The position numbers and the translations under genes are program-made. A DNA stretch of 12,914 nt, taken from contig CAKOGP040001940.1 in NCBI GenBank assembly GCA_933822405.4, positions 1 through 12,914 of the forward strand. Reading direction: 5' to 3'. The first letter of the stretch is position 1, and every line of letters begins with the position of its first letter. This document shows, in pieces, positions 1 through 6,260 of this stretch. The DNA is from Cylindrotheca closterium. Its lineage: Eukaryota; Bacillariophyta; Bacillariophyceae; Bacillariales; Bacillariaceae. The notes beneath the pieces were generated by a model. It did not search any database. It had not been told where the DNA came from and worked only from the letters and a program-made list of their open reading frames with translations.

Positions 1-130
1 TGATGTAAAGCAACTGTGTTTTCATCAGAGATGACATACCGGAGGCAGGTAAGCATTCTCAGTTCAGGATTCCAACAATTTTGATTGGTAAATATTTTTT
101 TGGGAGCACGTGCCAAGTCCATGATGCTGT

Positions 131-256
131 GGTGCATCGCGGTGCATCGCGGTGCATCGTGGTGCATTTCAAATGCACCACGATGCACCATGCTAACCCG
201 GATTTTTGCGTATGTCCGGGTTGGCATGGTGCATCGTGGTGCATCGTGGTGCACTC
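131..256. repeat. 10-bp GGTGCATCG minisatellite forming overlapping hairpins
   Basis: Direct units of GGTGCATCG(C/T) lie at 131, 141, 151 and again at 229 and 239; inverted units lie at 171-190. Positions 151-169 and 171-189 are perfect 19-bp inverted arms around a single C. Positions 173-202 and 215-244 form 30-bp arms with one mismatch around a 12-base loop. The two hairpins share bases 173-189, so only one can form at a time. No coding sense is seen; the short ORFs across it are repeat translations. Confidence 0.9.
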
Positions 257-298
257 TTTTTTTTAAGAACGCGCCTGAGGGGGATGTTGGCGCCCTTG

Positions 299-370
299 AA
301 CCCGAATATGCGTCTTTGAATGTGTCCTGGAACCCGGATGTGCGTGCTTGAACCCGGATGTGCGTGCTTG
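299..370. repeat. 20-bp tandem repeat with degenerate upstream copy
   Basis: Positions 331-350 and 351-370 are identical 20-bp units beginning AACCCGGATG. A degenerate unit begins at 299 (AACCCGAATA), and a related AACCCGGAT stretch at 195 runs into the loop of the hairpin array. This links the two repeat blocks to one decayed satellite-like region. From 371 to 701 I see no gene or clear repeat. Confidence 0.8.
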
Positions 371-702
371 AAATGAAATCATCATTTTTCGCGTCTCCGA
401 AGTGTTCGGGTATTTCTTCGGAATAAAGTTGGCGCCTGCAAGCATCCCGACAGGTCTGTTTTGACAAAGTTTCAACGCGCGCGAAAAACGCGAAAAACAC
501 TAACTCCTCTTGTGTCGGAGGGTGAAAACATTGTAACACACCCGGACGAAGTACGTACTTTCTGCAGCAACACAGGGAGGTCCTACTGAACACCGCCTGT
601 ATGTCGTACGTTTCCCCCGCGACTGAGTCAATCATGAAACTTGTATAACGGTTTTTCCGCCAGCGTAGCATTTTCCGAGCATGCAAATACGGAATCTATT
701 TA

Positions 703-720
703 TTCAGCAGTACTGCTGAA
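703..720. repeat. 18-bp perfect palindrome, copy 1
   Basis: TTCAGCAGTACTGCTGAA is its own reverse complement. Related copies occur at 1467-1486 (one end degenerate, ATAC instead of ATTC) and at 4704-4721 (perfect). Copy 1 with its left flank GGAATCTA-TTATT matches the reverse complement of copy 3 and its right flank, so these two lie in inverted orientation. Confidence 0.9.
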
Positions 721-825
721 TTCCCTTCTCAACTGCTGAATTTTCCACCACGCAAAACAATAAAACTGATAGTCGTCTCAAGAAAAAAATGATTTACAGT
801 GTTACTATTAATATTTTATTGTAGA

Positions 826-1280
826 TTAGCAATCATAAAACCAGTCCTTTAGGGATACGAAATCAATGACAGGATCGTAAAAGTTGTTTTCATCATCCTT
901 GTATTGCTTTCCTTGTTGCTTTGCAAGTCTCTTCTCCTTTTTCTCCTTCTTTACCAACATATATGCGGAATCCTTGTTTCGCCTAGTCTCCTGATAGATG
1001 TGGCCCCGAAAAGTTTTCAAGTCAAACGCTTTGTACTCATTGCGTTGTTGGAGGAGCATTTTGGGCTTCATGTCCTTGTGCTTGCCATTTTCAACATCAA
1101 CTCTAAGGAAAGCTTCTGCTGGTGACCCATGCCATTCGCCGTCCGTGTCTTTGGCTAGAGTATGACTGGTCATATCGTGCAGTTACCCAGCATAATCTTC
1201 GTTGGCTCTTGCTGGACATCTTTGAACATCTGTTTCACAGTCTTTGCATCGGCATAGAAATCGTCCGTGAAGAAGCTTTG
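826..1280 (-). pseudogene. Broken hypothetical ORF, charged protein, function not recognised
   Basis: Minus-strand frame 1173-826 encodes 115 residues ending in a TAA-type stop near 826. It starts MTSHTLAKD and contains a composition typical of a real conserved segment (WHGSPAEAFL, DVENG, EYKAFDL, FRGHIYQE) followed by a Lys-rich stretch (KKEKKEKRLAK) likely to be helical. Immediately upstream, another frame (1280-1170) gives a coding-looking stretch with FYADAKTVKQMF and ending at a TGA that overlaps the ATG at 1173. This looks like one reading frame broken by a frameshift near 1175, though two unrelated fragments are possible. The order (small Trp/Pro motif, then a helical basic tail) reminds me of repeated hypothetical proteins in diatom genomes, but I cannot name a family. 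It lies between two inverted palindromes and may be element cargo. Confidence 0.4.
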
Positions 1281-1466
1281 TCACCTAGTCTTGGATAATC
1301 TATCGATTTTGTTTGTTGCTCCAGCTTCTTCCTAGAACCGTTCCTAGTTCCAGGAACTCATCTGCAGAGAAGGGGATCCTCATGGTCGGTTGATGAGCTG
1401 CTCTGGCAGGTTGTTGTGTTGCTTGTCGGAGGTGTTGATGGCGGGAATGACAAAGGGAATTTTAAA

Positions 1467-1486
1467 ATACAGCAGTACTGCTGAAT
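1467..1486. repeat. CAGCAGTACTGCTG palindrome, copy 2
   Basis: Same palindromic core as at 703-720, with ATAC replacing ATTC on the left side so the outer symmetry is lost. It forms the right edge of the candidate element that starts at 702. From here to 1745 I see no recognisable gene. Confidence 0.85.
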
Positions 1487-1745
1487 TTGATCAGGCAAGA
1501 CGGTAGACGGACTGGCAAGAGAAGACTCCTGTCTTCACGCCAACAGTCATGTCGTCAGTCGCTTAAGCGAAGTAACGGTAATTCATTGGACGAAAATTCG
1601 GGGACGATCGGCATGGCAAACGAAGGCGTGAACAGAAGCATTCTTTTTGCCAAGTGCAAGATGAGACAATGAAGAGCTAAGGAACCACAATCATCTGAAA
1701 CAGTTCAGAACGATTATGTCTTTTCTTTCACCATCCCACCCGGTT

Positions 1746-2389
1746 CCTGATTTATCTCTTCTGCACCAAATTCTCAGTACCATTCAGGTCCCAAATTTGT
1801 GTCACGTCTGAGTCCATTGAGTCAAATCTTCGATTCCCGTTTCCAAATCCGGTCCCTAATTCTAGTTCCCAAGCTTACGATGCCAAACCTACATTGTTGG
1901 ACGTATTGATATATTGAGCAATCATATTGGTTGATTATTGATCAATGGTCTATGTGACGCAACACGGCAGTGACGTGAGTGTCGATCGTGCGTAATATGA
2001 AACGCAGTATGTCAGAACGCGTCATCACGTAGAAAGGTGATCAAGAATGAGAATCGTGAGAATTTATAAGATGATTTTGAACTGCAATCGAGAGTCTCAC
2101 TATCGATTGAGTTCTGGCAAGAATAGTATTGTGGACGTTGAGGTCCAAGTAAGTACAGGAGATAATAAAGTAAGACCTTTGATTGAATAAGACTACTGCT
2201 TATTCCAGAGGCTGAGGCCCAGAGTTGCTGGTGCCCAAAGGCAGACCATGATAGCCGACGTAGATTCGATCTCAGGGACTGCTCATTGAAACAGACAGGG
2301 GGTTGAGGCTCCCATTCAGGTCTGTGGAGCAAGTCCATCTGACATACATCTCTTACTTACGTATGGAGGACTGGCATAATCTTGTTTGG
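1746..2389 (+). repeat. Left direct repeat of copy A, split by an LTR insertion
   Basis: Bases 1746-1894 and 2350-2389 together match 4404-4591 (shared landmarks: CCTGATTTATCTC, TTTGTGTCACGT, AAGCTTACGATGCC, GTATGGAGGACTGG). The 450-bp LTR plus one copy of the duplicated TACAT interrupts it. At two sites, TCTAG and ACGATG, the left repeat agrees with copy B's right end rather than copy A's own right end, so copy A's right end carries private changes. Confidence 0.85.
1895..2344. mobile_element. Solo LTR, Ty1/copia type, with 5-bp target duplication
   Basis: The inserted block starts TGTTGGACG and ends CATCTGACA, giving the TG...CA ends of an LTR. It is flanked by TACAT at 1890-1894 and TACAT at 2345-2349. 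Removing the block and one TACAT restores the uninterrupted repeat seen at 4404-4591 and in copy B, so the insertion site is proved by the empty-site comparison. There is no internal gag/pol region, so this is a solo LTR left by LTR-LTR recombination. A 5-bp duplication and TGTTGG start fit Ty1/copia elements common in diatoms; family assignment is inference. Its orientation cannot be proved without internal sequence; the TGTTGG start reads on the plus strand, but both ends obey TG/CA. Confidence 0.85.
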
Positions 2390-2978
2390 AAAGGAAACAG
2401 CTACTTTCCTATGGAACGCCAACAAACGATTCCGCCTTGACAAACCTGTGCTCCGCGAACTCCGAGCCATCAAGCACAGCCTCGAAACAGAGACATGGGA
2501 AATTTGCATTCCCCAGATGATCCCTAGAGACCCCCATTTCATGTCGTACGGAGATGCTAGCTTTCTTGGAGGAGGCGCCTATTCCGACGAACTTCTATTT
2601 TGGTTCCGCACAGTTTGGAGCCCAGATATTGTTGCTGGTATAAAACTGAAAGCCAGCAACCCCAACTACGTCCACATCAACAGCCTTGAGTTCTTGGTAG
2701 CCTTTCTCCAGGAAGTTGCCACGGTTGTCCGCTTTGAAGGAACTTCCCATGCCCATCCACAAATTCCCAAACGGATTTTCCCAATTCCCAGTTCTGCTCA
2801 ACCGCACTGACAACACTCCAACTGAGAAATGAATGAATGACGCCCGCACCAACAGCCCTTTTGCACGCCTTTTGGTCGACTTGCATGGTCAGCTCCTCAA
2901 ACGCTCCCCTCTGACTGCTCTTTCTGATCATATCCCTGGTGATGACAACTTTGCTGCTGATTTTATTTCCCGCCCAAA
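2382..2978 (+). pseudogene. RNase H domain remnant of a DIRS-like RT/RNase H polyprotein
   Basis: The first frame (2382-2810) carries a connection-type stretch (PVLRELRAIK), then YGDASFLGGGAY, matching the first catalytic Asp of retroelement RNase H, and HINSLEF with the catalytic Glu. The frame must shift by one near 2740-2750 to continue into RTDNTPTEK, which supplies the next catalytic Asp in the usual DNT motif. A TGA at about 2827 then interrupts where related proteins have Trp. The frame resumes with MNDARTNSPFARLL and ends in HIPGDDNFAADFISRP, the typical H.PG..N..AD..SR tail. The domain is recognisable end to end but broken by one frameshift and one nonsense codon. The reverse transcriptase domain is absent. 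It feeds in an overlapping frame into the tyrosine recombinase downstream. Confidence 0.8.
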
Positions 2979-4241
2979 CCTGAAACTCTCTCACCATCAA
3001 TTACTTTCGCAGACATTTCGCATTTTACCTTGGATGAGAAACTACGATTATTTCCAGCCGAGTCCCGAACTTTGCTCCCTCCTGCGCTCCTGTCTATTCT
3101 CCAATCCAAAGCAGGCGCCACCGACGATCCCCGCAAATCTGGGACACTTTGTTCCCGCCGACTCCATTTCCTTAAGTTTTGCTATGATATGAACCTGCGC
3201 GACGACTATTTAATGCATGGCCCCGACTTCCCTCATGAACGCCGCGTCGCAACCTTTGCACTCTACACAGTGGCACTCGCTACCGGTCGCACCATTAAAG
3301 GACAATACATCAAGTCTGCCACAATCAAGCAGTACCTCCATGCAGCCGCGTCTTTTATCTGCCTTTTTACCGGTCGTGATCCCCGATACAACAACCCGAG
3401 CGACACCAAAATGTCACCCGATATTCATGCCACCATTGCTGAAGTGGAGCGCCATGAAAAAGTTCCCAATAAACTTGAGCCCTACACCCTCGACATGCAA
3501 CAACACCTCGAGCACCACAATATCGACACCAAAGCCCACCGAGACGGTCTCTGGAAAACATGTGAAGACTGGAACAGTATCGGCCTCCTCGATGGCCACC
3601 GCCTGTCCGAGTATGCCCAAACTTCCGCCAACAAAAATATTGGCGACCAAGCAACCTTTGACGGCATTTCCATTGCATTTTGTGTCAAAGATGTTACCTG
3701 TTTCGACAAGTTCAAACGCAAAGTATCCATTTCCGCCTTCCTTCAGAATCCAGAGGACCTTGTTTGGCGCATCAAAACGCGTTTCTCTCATCAGAAGAAT
3801 GGTAACCATGGGGAAGAAAAACTTTTTATTCGCAGTGAAAAGTCCCCACTCCGTTGCTACATCCGTCGGATGCATTCCATCCTTTCCCGGTTTGACCGAT
3901 TGATTGGCATCACCACAACCAATGTTCCCCTTGCGGTATACCAAGATGGCGCCCGCGTCCTCTTCCTTCATGACGCAGAAATCACCCGTGTCATGCGCCA
4001 TGTTGCTTGTTCGCTCTACAACCTAGACCCCAAACAAGACAAGATCCAGTATTCTTCCCACTCTATCCGAGTTGGCGCCTGTGTCCTCCTCCACACCTCC
4101 GGAGCATCCACTGACCAGATCAAGTTCCTCCTCCGATGGAAATCCGATGCCTTTATGGCATACCTGCGCAACGTCGCCCATCTGTGCATGCAACAAAATG
4201 ATGCCATCACAATGATCGATGCAACTACATTTCTTATATAA
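2961..4241 (+). CDS. Tyrosine recombinase (YR) of DIRS-like element, copy A
   Basis: The frame is open from just after a TGA at 2958. The first ATG is at 3189 and a TTG lies at 3030. It overlaps the RNase H frame, so in the ancestor it was probably made from its own start or by a frameshift. From the TTG the product is 403 residues. An N-terminal core-binding (SAM-like) region spans roughly residues 30-145, including TIKQYLHAAASFI. The catalytic residues of a tyrosine recombinase are present: Arg191 (GHRLSEYAQ), His344 and Arg347 (SHSIRVGA), Trp370 in the third-histidine position (LLRWKSDAF), and the nucleophile Tyr378 (MAYLRN). The RWKSDAF-x-x-Y block is characteristic of DIRS-type integrases, which insert circular cDNA without target duplication. 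No stop breaks the domain, but the lack of an upstream ATG and the dead RNase H argue against autonomous activity. Bases 3280-4487 appear identical to copy B. Confidence 0.85.
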   Translation, partial: FYFPPKPETLSPSITFADISHFTLDEKLRLFPAESRTLLPPALLSILQSKAGATDDPRKSGTLCSRRLHFLKFCYDMNLRDDYLMHGPDFPHERRVATFALYTVALATGRTIKGQYIKSATIKQYLHAAASFICLFTGRDPRYNNPSDTKMSPDIHATIAEVERHEKVPNKLEPYTLDMQQHLEHHNIDTKAHRDGLWKTCEDWNSIGLLDGHRLSEYAQTSANKNIGDQATFDGISIAFCVKDVTCFDKFKRKVSISAFLQNPEDLVWRIKTRFSHQKNGNHGEEKLFIRSEKSPLRCYIRRMHSILSRFDRLIGITTTNVPLAVYQDGARVLFLHDAEITRVMRHVACSLYNLDPKQDKIQYSSHSIRVGACVLLHTSGASTDQIKFLLRWKSDAFMAYLRNVAHLCMQQNDAITMIDATTFLI

Positions 4242-4403
4242 CTACCTTGCTACCTCACGCAACTTTTCCACTCCCTTTTATATGATGCCCCAGCCATCCA
4301 CAATTTTCTTTCTTTTCTTTTTCTTTTTCCCACTCCATGCACTCGCTAGTGTATTGGCCCTTTCTTCCGTTTCCTCCGGAAGCGATCGCATACCATTCCT
4401 TGG

Positions 4404-4591
4404 CCTGATTTATCTCTTCTGCACCAAATGCTCGGTACCATCCAGGTCCCAAATTTGTGTCACGTTTGAGTCCATTGAGTCGAATATTCGATTCCCGTTT
4501 CCAAATCCGGTCCTAATTCGAGTTACCAAGCTTAAAATGCCAAACCTACATCTCTTACTTACGTATGGAGGACTGGCATAATCTTGTTTGG
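4404..4591 (+). repeat. Right direct repeat of copy A
   Basis: Matches 1746-1894 plus 2350-2389 in the same orientation and is present in inverted form in copy B (about 10106-10294). It lies downstream of the recombinase stop at 4241. The intervening 4242-4403 contains a pyrimidine tract (TTTTC repeats, 4305-4330) and the GCGATCGC palindrome at 4382. Short ORFs here are not convincing genes. Confidence 0.8.
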
Positions 4592-4666
4592 TACAAATTC
4601 GTAGTATGCAATCATCCTAGGCCAAATCACGCTAGACATCGAGTCATGAAGTGGAGGTGGCGCCTG

Positions 4667-4683
4667 GTAATCCGTAGGATTAC
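4667..4683. other. Palindromic element end, possible recombination site
   Basis: GTAATCC and GGATTAC are 7-bp inverted arms around GTA. Homology between copies A and B ends here: copy A continues CCCTAATC and copy B continues TGACTTTC. The palindrome occurs at the end of both copies (10016-10030 in copy B), so it belongs to the element or is a preferred target. A role as crossover site for the tyrosine recombinase is inference; the arms are shorter than those of well-known YR sites. Confidence 0.5.
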
Positions 4684-4703
4684 CCTAATCATTTGCTGAA
4701 TTT

Positions 4704-4721
4704 TTCAGCAGTACTGCTGAA
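4704..4721. repeat. 18-bp perfect palindrome, copy 3
   Basis: Identical to the TTCAGCAGTACTGCTGAA at 703-720, about 20 bp outside the right end of copy A, with an extra half-site TGCTGAA just to its left (4694-4700). The stretch from 4723 to 5190 has no gene or structured RNA that I can support. Confidence 0.9.
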
Positions 4722-5191
4722 TAATTAGATTCCGTTTTGTCAGATTCCGTCGCTTTCAGTTGGCGCGCACGCATGTTAGTAATTTAACGGTCATAATTCG
4801 TGATGCCTAGGGTACAGGTTTAGTGCTACGGACGCCGGAAGGACTATATCCAGCAGGACCTCCCTGGAACGGCCGGGAACTGTGGTCCGATGAGTCAAAG
4901 CGCACGCACTCGCAAATGGATATGGGAATCTTGTTGATGGAATCATGCAAATTTTTTGTTTTGTTGCCCTAATCGAATATCAGCACGAAAGGTCGATAAA
5001 CAGACTCTAAATGTTTGTGCGGAGGGTGGAGGAGTCCTTTGGTTCCGAAACTGACATACAGTATGTCCGAATGTTTAATAAAACCTTCCATCGACACGTG
5101 GTTACCACCCAACTTCTTAATGTAAACGCTTAACAGTTGATAAAAGCACATTTTGATTCACACTTGGTCAATTTTCCAACGGAAGGGTTGA

Positions 5192-5312
5192 CTGGCTCTT
5201 AGACAAGTTGTCAACAGCCTCGGCTGGCTCATGGACAAGCTGTCCACGCCTCGGCTGGCTCCGTGGACAATTCGTCCACGAGCCTGCCATCACCGTGGAC
5301 CGATTGTCCATC
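5192..5312. repeat. ~31-bp palindromic repeat array, cluster 1
   Basis: Four units follow each other: 5192-5223, 5224-5254, 5255-5286 and a diverged unit at 5291-5312. Each has GGCTGGCTC-like spacer sequence followed by a palindrome of type GTGGACAA-nn-TGTCCAC. Several of the units keep their pairing although the centre bases vary (AAGCTG, AATTCG, CCGATT). The retained dyad symmetry with variable centres suggests selection on, or copying of, the palindrome. Open frames across it are artefacts of the period. Confidence 0.85.
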
Positions 5313-5587
5313 CAATCACATTGTCCCATTCCATTCACCTCTTCCGGGGGGATTTCAACCGTTGGAAATCAGATTTCCGGAAAGCCCCGCAAGCAATTCA
5401 ACGATACTAACCATGGCACAAGTTCTCCCCTGACGAAAGTACTATTATCTCCATTCAATCTAGATTTTCATGGTCAATCCATTAAAAACTAAAGAATACC
5501 GTTTTATGTCCTTTTTTATCATACAAGGAGGGTCAAGCAGCGGTCCTGTAGGGAATCCCGCCATGCTTGGACCGGCTTTAGTAAAGC

Positions 5588-5659
5588 ATTCTGATTGGAT
5601 GGACAAATTGTCCACCCAAGTCAGCAGAACCGTGGACGGATTGTCCATCCAATCAGAAT
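5588..5659. repeat. Palindromic repeat cluster 2 within a 19-bp inverted repeat
   Basis: Bases 5588-5606 and 5641-5659 are perfect 19-bp inverted arms (ATTCTGATTGGATGGACAA and its complement). Between them lie the second half of one unit (ATTGTCCACC) and the first half of another (CCGTGGACGGA), so short hairpins are nested in a larger one. The segment 5313-5587 between clusters shows no gene. Confidence 0.85.
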
Positions 5660-5701
5660 TAACTGTATGAAAAGAGGTGAATTTTGGCAATTCAGGCAAT
5701 A

Positions 5702-5800
5702 TGATTGGATGGACAATTCGTCCACGACGCGGCTGGCTCCGTGGACAATTTGTCCACGGCTGGGCTGGCTCCGTGGACAATCTTTCCACGGCTCGGCTGG
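5702..5800. repeat. Palindromic repeat cluster 3
   Basis: Begins with TGATTGGATGGACAA (the inverted partner of the arm at 5641) and continues through three units. The cleanest, 5739-5759, is CCGTGGACAA, one T, then TTGTCCACGG: perfect 10-bp arms. The next unit (5771-5791) has a C/T change in one arm. The spacer GGCTGGCT is the same as in cluster 1. The 5801-6260 stretch that follows holds no gene I can support; a 113-codon open frame at 5870-6211 has no recognisable features. Confidence 0.85.
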
Positions 5801-6260
5801 CTCTTTCGGGATCAGATCACGCACACAAGAGAAAAAAGCTTCGATGTAGGCATTTTTTCCACCTAAGAGATGGCAGAAAAGGTAGAATTAGAGACGCGCC
5901 CTTCTTGTCGAATTCTCAGATATATGTTATTTAAAAAATCGCTTTGCATTAATTCAACACTCACTCTTGCGAAGGGAGTGAACGCTTCACTGCAGATAAG
6001 AATGGAGAACGGAATCCAACTATTCTTTAGATGGTCAGAATCGAAGATCCCGCGACTAAGATTCCTTTTTCAGCCTTTCAAAGAACCAAAGGTCGACCAC
6101 TACGACCTCCGTTCCCGGCCGTTCCTGTGTTGCAGTAGAGATTCAATATCTATCGTACCCCGTACAACCTATTGGACCATCAAACACTGGGGGAATAAAT
6201 TGAAATCATGATAACTACTATCTAGAGATACTTATTGTACATGAAGTTTACTTGAAAGGT

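Larger units (their letters stand above)
702..1486. mobile_element. Possible short element bounded by inverted palindromic ends
   Basis: The left edge (702-727) is a 20-bp perfect palindrome with core CAGCAGTACTGCTG followed by TTCCCTT. The right edge (about 1454-1486) reads AAGGGAATT, eight extra bases, then the same palindrome, so the edges are inverted relative to each other over about 26 bp apart from that insertion. A broken ORF lies between them. No convincing target-site duplication is visible. A third palindrome copy at 4704-4721 shows the motif is dispersed. Calling this a transposon is inference. Confidence 0.35.
1746..4682 (+). mobile_element. DIRS-like tyrosine-recombinase retroelement, copy A (decayed)
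   Basis: The body holds an RNase H remnant followed by a tyrosine recombinase, the gene order of DIRS/Ngaro-type YR retrotransposons. A repeat of about 190 bp occurs at both ends in the same orientation (left 1746-1894 continuing at 2350-2389; right 4404-4591). The reverse transcriptase that should precede RNase H is missing; the left repeat joins directly to the end of the RT/RNase H region at 2389. The right end is set by comparison with the inverted copy B, where homology stops just after TAATCCGTAGGATTA (4668-4682). The left boundary is less sure. The left repeat differs from the right by about 10 percent, so it may instead be the tail of an older neighbouring copy. Confidence 0.75.

Noticed and set aside
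59..351. Several 60-90 codon frames over the first 350 bases
   Set aside because: They translate the GGTGCATCG minisatellite on both strands, giving repetitive His/Cys-rich products; nothing suggests a gene.
3217..3903. 228-codon plus-strand frame, identical in both element copies
   Set aside because: It lies wholly inside the tyrosine recombinase frame, is Ser/Thr/Pro rich without domain features, and is shared only because the copies are nearly identical.
3414..4001. 195-codon antisense frame in copy A and its twin in copy B
   Set aside because: Antisense to the catalytic region of the recombinase; no recognisable motif, and its conservation follows from the DNA identity of the two copies.
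4219..4581. 120-codon frame starting LHFLYNY with a hydrophobic phenylalanine-rich segment
   Set aside because: The apparent membrane segment is translation of a TTTTC tract in the element's non-coding 3' region.
4880..4910. Hammerhead-ribozyme-like CCGATGAGTC
   Set aside because: The CTGATGA core is not matched, and no GAAAC with pairing stems follows.
5208..5849. Overlapping 66-109 codon frames on both strands
   Set aside because: All derive from the palindromic repeat; symmetry makes the two strands give similar peptides.
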